This document shows, piece by piece, positions 18,435 to 27,985 of a stretch of DNA of 64,000 bases. Position 1 is the first letter of the stretch. Each line of letters starts with the position of its first letter. Source of the DNA: Agrococcus casei LMG 22410 (GTDB taxonomy: Bacteria; Actinomycetota; Actinomycetes; Actinomycetales; Microbacteriaceae); NCBI RefSeq assembly GCF_900163565.1, contig NZ_FUHU01000020.1, positions 1 through 64,000 on the forward strand, given 5' to 3'. Both the position numbers and the translations under genes were made by a program. The notes beneath the pieces are model-generated. The model was not told the origin of the DNA. It worked only from the letters and a program-made list of their open reading frames with translations, and ran no database searches.

Positions 18435-19970
18435 ATGACAGATGTGCCCGACAACACCGCCGCGCCCGAGAACGCGCAGACCGCTGAAGAAGCCCTCGCC
18501 GCTGAGGCAGAGAGCACCGAGCAGCACCAGGTTCGCCTCGCGAAGCGCCAGCGCATGATCGACTCAGGCATCGCCCCGTACCCCGTCGCGGTCGCGGTCA
18601 CGCACCGCATCGCAGACGTGCGCGAGCAGTACGCGCACCTCGAGTCGGGCGAAGAGACGGATGCCGTTGTCGGCGTCGCAGGTCGCGTCGTGTTCGCGCG
18701 CAACACGGGCAAGCTGTGCTTCGCTTCGCTGCAGTCGGGCGACGGCAGCCGCATCCAGGCCATGGTGTCGCTGGCCGAGGTCGGCGAGGAGTCGCTGGCC
18801 AGCTGGAAGGACCTCGTCGACCTGGCAGACCACGTGTTCGTCACCGGTCGCGTCATCTCGTCGCGCCGCGGCGAGCTGTCGATCATGGTCACCGACTGGC
18901 ACATCGCATCGAAGGCCCTGCGCCCGATGCCGAACCTGCACGCCGAGCTGAATGACGAGACGCGCATGCGACAGCGCTACCTCGACCTCATCGTGCGCGA
19001 CCAGGCGCGTCAGAACGTGCGCATCCGTGCCGCTGTCAACGCGTCGATGCGCGAGACCTTCGCCGGCCACGACTTCACCGAGCTCGAGACGCCGATGCTG
19101 CAGCGCGTGCACGGCGGCGCATCCGCTCGTCCGTTCGTGACGCACTCGAACGCGTTCGACACCGAGCTGTTCCTGCGCATCGCGCCTGAGCTCTACCTGA
19201 AGCGCGCTGTCGTCGGCGGACTCGAGCGGGTGTTCGAGATCAACCGCAACTTCCGCAACGAGGGAGCCGACTCGACGCACAGCCCCGAGTTCGCGATGCT
19301 CGAGGCGTATGAGGCATACGGCGATTACATGACGATCGCCGACCTCACGCAAGAGCTCGTGCAGAACGCCGCCCTGGCCGCTACCGGCGGGCTCGAGGTC
19401 GAGCTGACCGATGGGTCGGTGTATGACTTCTCGGGCGAATGGCAGAAGCTGCCGATGTACGAGTCGCTCTCGGAGGCCGCTGGCCGCGAGGTCACGGTCG
19501 AGACGTCGCTCGACGAGCTGCTGGCATGGGCAGGCGAGCTCGAGATTGAGGTCGACCAGCCGACGCACGGCAAGCTCGTCGAAGAGCTGTGGGAGCACTA
19601 CGTCAAGCCCGGGCTCGACAAGCCCACCTTCGTCATCGACTTTCCGGTCGACACGTCGCCGCTCACCGCCGCGCACCGGTCGAAGCCGGGCGTTGTCGAG
19701 AAGTGGGACCTCTACGTGCGCGGCTTCGAGCTGGCAACCGGATACTCGGAGCTCATCGACCCGGTCGACCAGCGCGAGCGCTTTGTGGCGCAGGCGTCGC
19801 TCGCGTCGCGTGGCGATGTCGAGGCGATGCCGCTCGACGAGGACTTCCTGACCGCTCTCGAGCACGGCATGCCGCCTTCGGGAGGCATGGGCATGGGTGT
19901 CGACCGCCTGCTGATGGCCGTGACCGGCAATGGCATTCGCGAGACGATTCTCTTCCCGCTGGTGAAGTAG
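18435..19970 (+). CDS. lysS: Lysyl-tRNA synthetase, class II
   Basis: 511 residues. After a 35-residue acidic extension comes the OB-fold anticodon-binding domain (about 60-165). The class II catalytic core follows, with motif 1 ([17 protein letters not shown]), motif 2 ([20 protein letters not shown]) and motif 3 ([13 protein letters not shown]). It charges tRNA-Lys in the cytoplasm. The family signature is intact. A 12-bp GC-rich hairpin follows the stop by a dozen bases. Confidence 0.96.
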   Translation: MTDVPDNTAAPENAQTAEEALAAEAESTEQHQVRLAKRQRMIDSGIAPYPVAVAVTHRIADVREQYAHLESGEETDAVVGVAGRVVFARNTGKLCFASLQSGDGSRIQAMVSLAEVGEESLASWKDLVDLADHVFVTGRVISSRRGELSIMVTDWHIASKALRPMPNLHAELNDETRMRQRYLDLIVRDQARQNVRIRAAVNASMRETFAGHDFTELETPMLQRVHGGASARPFVTHSNAFDTELFLRIAPELYLKRAVVGGLERVFEINRNFRNEGADSTHSPEFAMLEAYEAYGDYMTIADLTQELVQNAALAATGGLEVELTDGSVYDFSGEWQKLPMYESLSEAAGREVTVETSLDELLAWAGELEIEVDQPTHGKLVEELWEHYVKPGLDKPTFVIDFPVDTSPLTAAHRSKPGVVEKWDLYVRGFELATGYSELIDPVDQRERFVAQASLASRGDVEAMPLDEDFLTALEHGMPPSGGMGMGVDRLLMAVTGNGIRETILFPLVK

Positions 19971-19982
19971 CCGGGGCCGCTG

Positions 19983-20010
19983 GCCCTGAACTCCCTTTGG
20001 AGTTCAGGGC
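19983..20010 (+). terminator. Hairpin after lysS, lacking a T tract
   Basis: A perfect 12-bp stem (GCCCTGAACTCC/GGAGTTCAGGGC) with loop CTTT. It is followed by ACGCGG rather than T residues, so it may be an RNA-stabilising 3' end or a partial terminator or attenuator rather than a full rho-independent terminator. The start of the next small gene is only 20 bases downstream. Confidence 0.55.
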
Positions 20011-20029
20011 ACGCGGTAGAATGGCAGGC

Positions 20030-20209
20030 ATGCCAGAAGAATTTTGGGCGAACGCGATCTTCTCGCTCGTTCCCACGTTGGTCATTGTGCTGCTGTTCTG
20101 GTGGATCCTGCGCACCATCATCCGCGGCGACCGCACCGCGCGCCGCGTCTACGACAAGATCGAAGCAGAAGAGCGCGCCAAGGCCGGACTGCCGCCGAAG
20201 CAGTCCTGA
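20030..20209 (+). CDS. 59-residue single-span membrane protein
   Basis: MPEEFWANAIFSLVPTLVIV continues LLFWWILRTII, one TM helix from about 10 to 31 with the N-terminus outside by the positive-inside rule. It is followed by a basic and then helical cytoplasmic tail (RGDRTARRVYDKIEAEERAK). An in-frame ATG nine bases earlier (20021) is an alternative start; neither has a good site. Proteins of this size and pattern follow lysS in related actinobacteria, but their function is unknown. Confidence 0.65.
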   Translation: MPEEFWANAIFSLVPTLVIVLLFWWILRTIIRGDRTARRVYDKIEAEERAKAGLPPKQS

Positions 20210-20230
20210 GCACCGCGCCTTAGCTGCCGC

Positions 20231-21838
20231 TCAGTTGGTCGGCGGCTGCCAGTGTCCGCGGTTCGACTGCTGACCCGCGTCGTCGCGCTGCTCTGAGCCC
20301 GGCTGCGCAAACGGCTCGCGTGTCGTGAACGCGCCGTCGCGCGCTCCGCCGTACGACTGCCCATCCGCCGCCGGCGCACTTCCCACTGATGCACTGCCGA
20401 CTGGGGCACTGCCGACTGGGGCACCGCCCTGCGGGCGCGGCGCATACGGGTTGTGCTGCGAAGGAGCAACCGCGCTGGGCGGGGGAGCATACGTCGGTGC
20501 CGCGGCACTTGCAGGAGGCGCATAACCAGGCTGCCTGCCGAACTGCTGCGCCCCAGGCTGGCCCCCATACTGCTGACCTCCAGCCCCGTACCCGCCCATC
20601 GGGTTCGAGACACCGCCAGCAGCGGGGCGAGGTGCACCTGCGTAGCCGACCGGTCCGCCGAATGCGACTGCATATGCGGGCGCCAGCAGCGCCTCGGCGC
20701 CGGGAGCTCCGACAGTGACGCGCTGCTCCTTCTTCAAGAAGAAGTGCGCCAGTGCGTACGAGGATCCGAGCGCGAACATCGCGAGCCCGAAGGATGCGAG
20801 CACGATCAGCGGGCTCTGGACGCCGGCGGCGCCGCCCATGGTCGGGTCGAGCGCCGAGACGCCCATGAACGCCAGCGGCAGCATGATGAACATGTTGTTG
20901 AGCGTGTGCAGCGCGGATGCCGCCTCGAGCCCGCCGGTGCGGTGCGTGAGCAGCGAGCAGACCCAGCCGACGCACATGAGCTGCAGCGTCGCGAGCGAGA
21001 ATCCGTGCCCGTGGATGGCGCCGAAGATGAACCCGGTGACACCGCCCGAGACGAGTGCCGCGACGATCTGGTGGGGGATCCATCCGCCGATCTTCTGCGT
21101 CAGCACGCCGCGGAACAGGAACTCCTCACCTGTCGCCTGCAGCGGCGTCAGCAGCAGCACTGAGAACACCAGCAGCCAGTTCGGGTCGAACTGCCAGGTG
21201 AGCCCCTCTTCGACCATGAGTGTGAAGCCGATGTAGATCGCGAACGGGCCGGCGAAGAGGCCGAGCGCCTTCAGTGTCAGGCCCCACCGCCACTTGCCGG
21301 CGACGCTGAGCAAGTACTTCCAGGCTCCGGGACCGTAGATGGCCATCGTCGCGATCGATCCCGCGATCATGATGCCCCAGCCGATGTTGGTCACGACCAG
21401 CAGCCAGTCTGAGGTCATGAGCAGCGACATGAGCTGGTTCGGATCGGTCAGCGCCGTCATCGGGGCGTCGGCCAGCAGGAAGAACACGAGAATCGTCGAC
21501 GGCGCCTGGCTGAGCAGGAACATGCCCAGTGCGATGCCGAGGCCGAGCAGGAACCTGCCCCAGCGCTTCGGCAGCGGCCTGAAGGCGCTGGCATAGGTCT
21601 GACCGGCGAGCGGCATCACCGCAGGCGTGCCGCTCTTGCGCGGCTGAGGCGCCTGCTGCATCGGCGCCAACGGAACACCGCCGGGACCGAGATCCCACGG
21701 ACGCGCGCCGCCGACTGCTCCCGGTGCCGTCCAGTTGCCGGCTCCCTGTCCGAACTGGGGCTGCACATAGCCCGACTGGGCATTCGCCGCCTGGCCGTTC
21801 GGATTCTGGCCATACGGGTTACCGGGTGTGTACGACAT
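20231..21838 (-). CDS. CPBP family intramembrane metalloprotease with disordered ends
   Basis: 535 residues. Residues 1-90 are Gln/Gly/Pro/Asn-rich and disordered; about eight TM helices fill 95-390; residues 400-535 are again Gly/Pro/Gln/Ala-rich. The CPBP (type II CAAX prenyl endopeptidase, Rce1-like) motifs are complete: EEFLFRG at 238-244, the histidine in FGAIHGH (H276) and H311TLNN. The family cleaves within the membrane; in bacteria some members give bacteriocin self-immunity, but the substrate here is unknown. The C-tail contains a run of SAPVG repeats from a tandem 15-bp unit in the DNA. It is convergent with the preceding small gene. Confidence 0.88.
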   Translation of the reverse strand: MSYTPGNPYGQNPNGQAANAQSGYVQPQFGQGAGNWTAPGAVGGARPWDLGPGGVPLAPMQQAPQPRKSGTPAVMPLAGQTYASAFRPLPKRWGRFLLGLGIALGMFLLSQAPSTILVFFLLADAPMTALTDPNQLMSLLMTSDWLLVVTNIGWGIMIAGSIATMAIYGPGAWKYLLSVAGKWRWGLTLKALGLFAGPFAIYIGFTLMVEEGLTWQFDPNWLLVFSVLLLTPLQATGEEFLFRGVLTQKIGGWIPHQIVAALVSGGVTGFIFGAIHGHGFSLATLQLMCVGWVCSLLTHRTGGLEAASALHTLNNMFIMLPLAFMGVSALDPTMGGAAGVQSPLIVLASFGLAMFALGSSYALAHFFLKKEQRVTVGAPGAEALLAPAYAVAFGGPVGYAGAPRPAAGGVSNPMGGYGAGGQQYGGQPGAQQFGRQPGYAPPASAAAPTYAPPPSAVAPSQHNPYAPRPQGGAPVGSAPVGSASVGSAPAADGQSYGGARDGAFTTREPFAQPGSEQRDDAGQQSNRGHWQPPTN

Positions 21839-21950
21839 CGCGCCCTTTCAGAAGATCGTATCCAGGGTAGTCGTGACGCCTATGCGCCAGGTGAACACTG
21901 TGCGGCAAGCGAACAGAGACACGGATGCGCGGGCGCAGCAGCCAGCGGGC

Positions 21951-22184
21951 TCAGGGTTCCAGCGGCCGCAGGGTGAACAGATCGCCAGGCTGGCAGCCGA
22001 GGGCGTCGCAGAGTGCGATGAGCGTCGAGAACCTGATGGCCTTCGCCCTGTCGTTCTTGAGAACCGAGAGGTTCACGACGCTGATGCCCACCGCATCCGC
22101 CAACTGCGTCAGCGTGAGGCTCTGCTCGTACGCAAGCTCGCCGACTCGGCAGTGGAGGCGCGAGAGGTTGACTTCGCCCGGCAT
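21951..22184 (-). CDS. XRE/Cro-type helix-turn-helix regulator
   Basis: 77 residues, almost all one HTH: LTLTQLADAVGISVVNLSVLKNDRAKAIRFSTL is the turn-and-recognition region, followed by DALGCQPGDLF, typical of the short YozG-like regulators. The start overlaps the stop of the DUF2975 gene (ATGA), so the two proteins are coupled. Short HTH proteins of this kind usually repress their own DUF2975 operon, and the repeats at 22812-22857 are the natural candidate operator. Confidence 0.9.
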   Translation of the reverse strand: MPGEVNLSRLHCRVGELAYEQSLTLTQLADAVGISVVNLSVLKNDRAKAIRFSTLIALCDALGCQPGDLFTLRPLEP

Positions 22185-22801
22185 CAGACGAGCCCGTCGG
22201 CGTCGTTCTTCACGCGCTGCCCTGCCCTGAAGGCGATTGCGGCGGCGCCGAGCGCTGCGATCAGCAGGAACGACGTCGAGCTGATGGTCGCGACCGCTCC
22301 GAGCGCCGCGTTGTCGTCGAACGCGCCGAGCGCCGCCATGCTGAGCACTCCCGGAATGAGCTCGCTGCCGACAAAGGCCGCCGCGACACCTGCCGCAGCC
22401 CAGATGAACGCGTGCTTCGCCTGCGACAGGAAGGTGTCGCCGCGCAGCATCCGCTCTGCCATGTTCGCGACTGTGATCAGCACGATGAGAAGCCCGCCGC
22501 CGCCGATGACCAGGCTTGCGTAGAAGAGGGCGTAGAGGCCCCAGCCGGCACCTTCAACCAGGGCAGTGCCCTCGATGCCGCTCAGCGTGACGTTCGGCAG
22601 GTCGTCGACGAGGGCGCCGGCCGAGCTGTCGGCGACCACGACCGGAACCGGCACGCCGCCCATGATGAACGGCGCCACGATCCCGAACACCAGCACGATG
22701 GCCGCGCCGATGACTCCGATGATCGCGAACGCCTGCAACACCCGCAGCGTCGACCGCTCGTTCTTGGTGAGGGGCTCGGGGCCCGACGTCTGCTCGTCCA
22801 T
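22184..22801 (-). CDS. DUF2975 family membrane protein
   Basis: 205 residues from MDEQTSGPEPLTKNERSTLR; GGAG lies six bases before this ATG and the longer frame to 22936 has no site. Four TM helices: AFAIIGVIGAAIVLVFGIV, GLYALFYASLVIGGGGLLIVL, FIWAAAGVAAAFVGSELIPG and SSTSFLLIAALGAAAIAF, with the conserved MLRGDTFL between the second and third. Function is unknown. DUF2975 proteins are regularly encoded with a short XRE regulator, as here, and may act as its membrane partner. Confidence 0.85.
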   Translation of the reverse strand: MDEQTSGPEPLTKNERSTLRVLQAFAIIGVIGAAIVLVFGIVAPFIMGGVPVPVVVADSSAGALVDDLPNVTLSGIEGTALVEGAGWGLYALFYASLVIGGGGLLIVLITVANMAERMLRGDTFLSQAKHAFIWAAAGVAAAFVGSELIPGVLSMAALGAFDDNAALGAVATISSTSFLLIAALGAAAIAFRAGQRVKNDADGLV

Positions 22802-22811
22802 GATCACTCCA

Positions 22812-22857
22812 TATCGATTGTCGTTGGTATCGATAATCGCTAACCTATCGACATTCG
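22812..22857. promoter_or_regulatory. Three direct repeats, candidate operator of the XRE/DUF2975 operon
   Basis: TATCGA begins three units at 22812, 22828 and 22846: TATCGATTGTCGTTGG, TATCGATAATCGCTAA and TATCGACATTCGTTAT. The shared pattern is TATCGA-NNN-TCG-NT. The array ends about 11 bases upstream of the DUF2975 start codon, on the promoter side of an operon that ends in an XRE regulator, so autoregulation is the simplest reading. Confidence 0.6.
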
Positions 22858-22910
22858 TTATGCCGCGCAATCCCTCAGGGCGACTTGCCCCTCGCGGATC
22901 GCCTCGTGCC

Positions 22911-22928
22911 TGCCCGCCGACAGCGAAC
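22911..22928 (+). promoter_or_regulatory. Candidate ClgR-binding site upstream of clpC
   Basis: The core CGCCGACAGCG at 22915-22925 fits the ClgR consensus core CGC-Y-N-A-N-R-GCG at every defined position, followed by AAC, which fits W-W-S. It lies about 61 bases before the clpC start codon. ClgR activates clp genes in several actinobacteria; use here is inferred from motif and position. Confidence 0.6.
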
Positions 22929-22988
22929 AACGGCACAAAGACACCCCATGCGCGGTTACAGTCGATGCCAAGACGTTAGGAGAACCGC

Positions 22989-25544
22989 ATGTTCGAGAGG
23001 TTTACGGATCGCGCTCGTCGCGTCATCGTGCTCGCGCAAGAAGAAGCGAAGATGCTGAACCACAACTACATCGGCACCGAGCACATCCTGCTCGGCCTCA
23101 TTCACGAGGGCGAAGGTGTTGCGGCGAAGGCGCTCGACCAGTTGGGAATCTCGCTGGATGCGGTGCGCGAGCTCGTGCAGGAGATGATCGGGTCGGGTGC
23201 CACCCCGTCGACCGGTCACATCCCCTTCACGCCGCGCGCGAAGAAGGTGCTCGAGCTCAGCCTCCGCGAGGCTCTGCAGCTCGGCCACAACTACATCGGC
23301 ACCGAGCACATCCTGCTCGGCCTGATCCGCGAGGGCGAAGGCATCGCCGCGAAGGCGCTCGTCAAGCTCGGCGCCGACCTCAACACGGTGCGCCAGACGG
23401 TCAACCAGCTGCTCTCGGGCAGCCAGGGCAAGGAAACCGCTGCTGTCGGCGGCGAGTCCGGCACGGCCACCGCATCCGAGACGCGCGGCTCGCAGATTCT
23501 CGACCAGTTCGGCAAGAACCTCACGCAGGCCGCACGCGACGGCAAGCTCGACCCCGTCATCGGCCGCGAGAAGGAGATGGAGCGGGTCATGCAGATCCTG
23601 TCGCGCCGCTCCAAGAACAACCCCGTGCTGATCGGTGAGCCCGGCGTCGGCAAGACGGCCGTCGTCGAGGGCCTCGCGCAGGCCATCGTCAAGGGCGAGG
23701 TGCCCGAGACGCTCAAGGACAAGCACGTCTACACGCTCGACCTCGGCAGCCTCATCGCCGGAAGCCGCTACCGCGGTGACTTCGAAGAGCGCCTCAAGAA
23801 GGTCACGAAGGAGATCCGCAACCGCGGCGACATCATCACGTTCATCGACGAGATCCACACCCTCGTCGGCGCTGGTGCCGCAGAGGGCGCGATCGATGCC
23901 GCGAACATCCTGAAGCCGCTGCTCGCACGCGGTGAGCTGCAGACGATCGGCGCGACGACGACCGACGAGTTCCGCAAGCACTTCGAGAAGGACGCCGCTC
24001 TCGAGCGCCGCTTCCAGCCGGTGCAGGTCTCCGAGCCCTCGGTGGCGCACACCATCAACATCCTCAAGGGCCTGCGCGACCGCTACGAGTCGTTCCACAA
24101 GGTGACCATCACCGACAGCGCGCTCGAGTCGGCGGCCACGCTCGCCGACCGCTACGTGCAGGACCGCTTCCTTCCCGACAAGGCAATCGACCTGATCGAC
24201 GAGGGCGGCGCGCGTCTGCGCCTGTCGATCCTGTCGGCTCCTCCCGAGCTGCGCGACTTCGACGACAAGATCGCCGACGTTCGCACCCGCAAGGAGAAGG
24301 CGATCGAAGAGCAGGACTTCGAGGGCGCTGCCAAGCTGCGCGACGAAGAGAAGAACCTGCTCGGCGAGCGTCTGCGCCTCGAGAAGAAGTGGCGTTCGGG
24401 CGAGGGCGGCCCCACGGGCACCCTCGACGAGGGCGTCATCGCCGAGGTGCTCGCAAACGCGACCGGCATCCCGGTGTTCAAGCTGACCGAAGAGGAGTCG
24501 GCACGCCTCATCTTCATGGAGAAGGCGCTGCACGAGCGCGTCATCGGCCAGAAAGAGGCTGTCAGCGTGCTCGCCAAGACCATCCGCCGTCAGCGCGCCG
24601 GCCTCAAGGACCCGAACCGCCCATCCGGCTCGTTCATCTTCGCTGGCCCGACCGGCGTCGGAAAGACCGAGCTCGCGAAGGCACTCGCCGAGTTCCTGTT
24701 CGACGACGAAGACGCACTGATCTCGCTCGACATGTCGGAGTTCGGTGAGAAGCACACCGTCAGCCGCCTGTTCGGAGCCCCTCCCGGATTCGTCGGATTC
24801 GACGAGGGCGGCCAGCTCACCGAGAAGGTGCGCCGCAAGCCGTTCTCGGTCGTGCTGTTCGACGAGATCGAGAAGGCACACCCCGACATCTTCAACTCGC
24901 TGCTGCAGATTCTCGAAGAGGGCCGTCTCACCGACGGTCAGGGCCGTGTGGTCGACTTCAAGAACACGATCATCATCATGACGACCAACCTCGGCACGAA
25001 GGACATCTCGGGCGGCCCCGTCGGATTCGTCGCAGAGGGCGACACGAAGACCGACTACGACCGCATGCGCGGCAAGGTGAACGAAGAGCTGAAGAAGAAC
25101 TTCCGCCCCGAGTTCCTGAACCGTCTCGACGAGACGATCGTGTTCCCTCAGCTGTCGAAGAAGGACCTCCTGCAGATCGTCGACCTGTTCGTCGCGCGCC
25201 TGTCGGATCGTCTGATGGATCGCGCCATGACCGTCGAGGTGAGCACCGCCGCCAAGGAGAAGCTGATCGAGCTCGGCTACGACCCCACGCTCGGTGCGCG
25301 TCCGCTCCGTCGTGCGGTGCAGCGCAACGTCGAAGACGCGCTCAGCGAGAAGATCCTGCACGGCGAGCTGCTGGCAGGCCACCACGTGAAGGTCGACTAC
25401 GACGGCAAGGAGTTCGTGTTCGAGCACGAGCTTCCCGAGCCGACGCCAGTGTCGGTGGGTGCAGCCGAGAAGACGGATGCGCAGATCGAGTCGACAGATG
25501 GCGACGAGACGACAGGTGATGAAGGCGGAGAAGAGTCCGCATAG
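22989..25544 (+). CDS. clpC: ATP-dependent Clp protease ATP-binding subunit ClpC
   Basis: 851 residues with AGGAG before the ATG. Two Clp-N repeats (each with [20 protein letters not shown] or close) fill residues 1-150. AAA-1 has Walker A GEPGVGKT from residue 216, then a UVR motif in the middle domain ([18 protein letters not shown]). AAA-2 has Walker A GPTGVGKT from residue 553 and the sensor region [15 protein letters not shown]. ClpC unfolds substrates for ClpP. The acidic, Thr/Glu-rich C-terminus after about 815 is variable. A ClgR-type site upstream and a strong terminator downstream make it a single-gene unit. Confidence 0.97.
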   Translation: MFERFTDRARRVIVLAQEEAKMLNHNYIGTEHILLGLIHEGEGVAAKALDQLGISLDAVRELVQEMIGSGATPSTGHIPFTPRAKKVLELSLREALQLGHNYIGTEHILLGLIREGEGIAAKALVKLGADLNTVRQTVNQLLSGSQGKETAAVGGESGTATASETRGSQILDQFGKNLTQAARDGKLDPVIGREKEMERVMQILSRRSKNNPVLIGEPGVGKTAVVEGLAQAIVKGEVPETLKDKHVYTLDLGSLIAGSRYRGDFEERLKKVTKEIRNRGDIITFIDEIHTLVGAGAAEGAIDAANILKPLLARGELQTIGATTTDEFRKHFEKDAALERRFQPVQVSEPSVAHTINILKGLRDRYESFHKVTITDSALESAATLADRYVQDRFLPDKAIDLIDEGGARLRLSILSAPPELRDFDDKIADVRTRKEKAIEEQDFEGAAKLRDEEKNLLGERLRLEKKWRSGEGGPTGTLDEGVIAEVLANATGIPVFKLTEEESARLIFMEKALHERVIGQKEAVSVLAKTIRRQRAGLKDPNRPSGSFIFAGPTGVGKTELAKALAEFLFDDEDALISLDMSEFGEKHTVSRLFGAPPGFVGFDEGGQLTEKVRRKPFSVVLFDEIEKAHPDIFNSLLQILEEGRLTDGQGRVVDFKNTIIIMTTNLGTKDISGGPVGFVAEGDTKTDYDRMRGKVNEELKKNFRPEFLNRLDETIVFPQLSKKDLLQIVDLFVARLSDRLMDRAMTVEVSTAAKEKLIELGYDPTLGARPLRRAVQRNVEDALSEKILHGELLAGHHVKVDYDGKEFVFEHELPEPTPVSVGAAEKTDAQIESTDGDETTGDEGGEESA

Positions 25545-25565
25545 CGTCACCGCGTCAAGGCGAAT

Positions 25566-25591
25566 GAGGGAAGGGCTTCGGCTCTTCCCTC
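25566..25591 (+). terminator. Intrinsic terminator after clpC
   Basis: An 11-bp stem GAGGGAAGGGC/GCTCTTCCCTC (one G-U pair) with a TTCG tetraloop, followed by TTCGTTTT, 21 bases after the clpC stop codon. Confidence 0.9.
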
Positions 25592-25714
25592 TTCGTTTTG
25601 ACGCCTGCCCTTTACCTGTGGTTCATGCGTGGGGGATACTGTTGCAATGCCCTTGGCGCGTCCCTGCGCCGTCGGGGCCCCTTGCCAGTTGACTCACCAT
25701 GAAATGAGCTGAAC

Positions 25715-27871
25715 GTGATCAAGCACCGCACATCGCGTCGGGCTTTCGGACTCACGGCAGTCGCCGTGTCAGCAGCGCTTCTGCTGCCGGCTGCGGCTGC
25801 CGCTCAGGCCGATCCGACAACGCCCGGTGATGACGAGTCCCTCGTCAACATCCTGTACTTCAACGACTTCCACGGTCGTCTCGACTCCTACGAGAACCTC
25901 ACGGTCGGCTTCGCCGCAAAGCTCGAAGAGCTGCGCGCTGAGAACGGCGAAGAGAACTCGGTCGTCATCGCCGGAGGCGACAGCGTCGGCGGCACGCTCT
26001 ACACCTCGTCGTCGCAGAACGACGACCCGACGATCTCAGTGCTCAACGCACTCGAGATCGACGCCTCGGCACTGGGCAACCACGAGTTCGACAAGGGCAT
26101 CGACGACCTGGAGAACCGGATTCTTCCCGGTGTCGACTTCCCGTACCTGGGTGCGAACGTCACCCACGACGGAGCCCCCGTCGGCGAAGACGGCGGCGTG
26201 ACACTGGTTGACGTCGGCGGTGTGACGGTCGGCATCATCGGTGCTGTCACGCAGCAGACCCCCGGTCTCGTCGACCAGGCCGGCATCGAAGGCGTTGAAT
26301 TCGGCGACCCGGTCGCAGCGGTCAACGAGCAGGCGTCGGCGCTCAAGGAGAGCGGCACAGCCGACGTGATCATCGCGACCTACCACGAGGGTGCGACGGT
26401 CGAGCTGCCCGCGAACGCAGAGCAGGACGCTCAGGCCGCGGCGCTGCAGACCGCGATGAGCGAGCAGCAGGCCTTCGACAGCATCGTCAACGAGACGTCG
26501 GCTGACGTCGACGTCATCGTCAACGGCCACACCCACAAGATGTACAACTGGATGGCGCCTGTTCCGGGCAGCGACGAGCTGCGTCCTGTTCTGCAGGCCG
26601 GCGAGTACGCCGCCAACATCGGCCAGATCCCGCTGCTCGTGAACAACACGACCGGTGAGGTCAGTGTCGACACGGCCAACTTCCAGCTGCACCCGACCAA
26701 GGGCGCCGTGATTCCTGAGGGCAACGACCGCGTTGACCAGGTCGCGCAGATCGTCGCAGACGCTGGAGCCGAGGCCGAGATCCTCGGTGGTGAGGTCATC
26801 GGCAGCATCGAGGGCGACATCACGACCGCCTTCCAGGGTGAAGTACGCGACGACCGCGGCAACGCATCCGCAATGGGCACGCTCGTCGCCAACATGTACC
26901 GCGACGCGACCGCCGAGCAGGGCGGCGCCGAGATCGGCATCGTCAACCCGGGTGGTCTTCGCGCTGACCTCTACGAAGAGACCAACGCAGGCGAGCTGAC
27001 CGTTCGCCAGGCTGTCGATGTGCTGCCCTTCGCGAACAACCTGTTCACGGGCGACTTCACGGGCGCGCAGCTCAAGGCAGTGCTCGAAGAGCAGTGGCAG
27101 CCGGCAGAGGCGAGCCGCCCCTACCTGCAGCTCGGTCTCAGCGACAACGTGCAGTACACGTCTGACTCGTCACGCGAGCAGGGTGACCGCATCACGGGCA
27201 TCTGGCTCGAGGGCGAGCTCGTCACTGACGAGCAGGTCATTCGCGTTGCACTGCCGAGCTTCCTGACTTCGGGCACGGGCGACAACTTCTTCACCCTCGG
27301 TGACGGAGCCAACGTCATGGACTCGGGCATCGTCGACTCTGACGCGTTCCAGCAGTACTTCAAGGACAACCAGCCGCTGACGCCCGACTACAGCCGCACG
27401 CAGCTCGACCTGGTCGGCTTGAACCCTGTTGGGACGCTTGAGGTTGCAGTCGGCGACACCATCGCGTTCGACGTCAACAAGGTCAACCTCACGTCGATCG
27501 GCGCTCCGGTCTCTGAAGAGATCACGGTGCTCTTCGGCGACGATGAGCTGACATTCCCGGTCGAGGCCAACTCGGCCGCTGTGTCGTTCGAAGTTCCGAA
27601 CGTCGCAGTCGACGGCATGCAGATCCGCGCAGGCGGCGTGCTCGTGGATGTCGCGGTAGCGGTTTCGGGCGTCTCTGACGAGCCGACCGACCCGAGCGAC
27701 CCCACGGATCCGACCGACTCCGACGACCCGACCACTCCGACAGACGATGACGCCACTGGCGACGACGATCTGCCTGAGACCGGCTTCGAGATCTCTGGTG
27801 TGCTGCTCGCACTCGCAGCAGTCGTGCTGATCGGCGGCGGGGCCCTGACCCTGCGCACTCGCCGCAGCTAG
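25715..27871 (+). CDS. Cell-wall-anchored bifunctional metallophosphatase/5'-nucleotidase
   Basis: 718 residues from a GTG. The export signal RRAFGLTAVAVSAALLLPAA ends near AQA. The metallophosphoesterase domain (about 42-340) shows NDFHGRLD, GGDSVGG, LGNHEFD, YHEGA and NGHTHK as metal ligands. The 5'-nucleotidase C-terminal substrate domain (about 350-560) contains NASAMGTLVANMYRD, NPGGLRADLY and LPFANNLFTGDFTG. After an Asp/Pro/Thr-rich wall-spanning stretch come LPETG at 686-690, a hydrophobic helix and RTRRS, a complete sortase signal. It probably releases phosphate and nucleosides from extracellular nucleotides at the wall. No sortase gene is in this window. Confidence 0.93.
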   Translation: MIKHRTSRRAFGLTAVAVSAALLLPAAAAAQADPTTPGDDESLVNILYFNDFHGRLDSYENLTVGFAAKLEELRAENGEENSVVIAGGDSVGGTLYTSSSQNDDPTISVLNALEIDASALGNHEFDKGIDDLENRILPGVDFPYLGANVTHDGAPVGEDGGVTLVDVGGVTVGIIGAVTQQTPGLVDQAGIEGVEFGDPVAAVNEQASALKESGTADVIIATYHEGATVELPANAEQDAQAAALQTAMSEQQAFDSIVNETSADVDVIVNGHTHKMYNWMAPVPGSDELRPVLQAGEYAANIGQIPLLVNNTTGEVSVDTANFQLHPTKGAVIPEGNDRVDQVAQIVADAGAEAEILGGEVIGSIEGDITTAFQGEVRDDRGNASAMGTLVANMYRDATAEQGGAEIGIVNPGGLRADLYEETNAGELTVRQAVDVLPFANNLFTGDFTGAQLKAVLEEQWQPAEASRPYLQLGLSDNVQYTSDSSREQGDRITGIWLEGELVTDEQVIRVALPSFLTSGTGDNFFTLGDGANVMDSGIVDSDAFQQYFKDNQPLTPDYSRTQLDLVGLNPVGTLEVAVGDTIAFDVNKVNLTSIGAPVSEEITVLFGDDELTFPVEANSAAVSFEVPNVAVDGMQIRAGGVLVDVAVAVSGVSDEPTDPSDPTDPTDSDDPTTPTDDDATGDDDLPETGFEISGVLLALAAVVLIGGGALTLRTRRS

Positions 27872-27883
27872 CATCCGCTGAAT

Positions 27884-27915
27884 GAAATGGGCGTCTCTTC
27901 GGAGGCGCCCATTTC
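27884..27915 (+). terminator. Terminator hairpin after the 5'-nucleotidase gene
   Basis: GAAATGGGCG pairs with CGCCCATTTC (10 bp), with further weak pairing in the loop. It lies 13 bases past the stop; the strong stem is followed by GCACG, not a T run. Confidence 0.7.
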
Positions 27916-27985
27916 GCACGTTCAGACAAAGATTGCAGGCGCATCCGGCGTAGCGTGAAGCGCAATCACGACGAAGGGAAGACGG

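Noticed and set aside
18564-19865. 433-codon open frame antisense to lysS
   Set aside because: The composition is that of a mirrored GC-rich gene; no motif.
22956-25550. 864-codon open frame antisense to clpC
   Set aside because: The clpC frame is complete with all motifs; the antisense frame has no start signal or recognisable domain.
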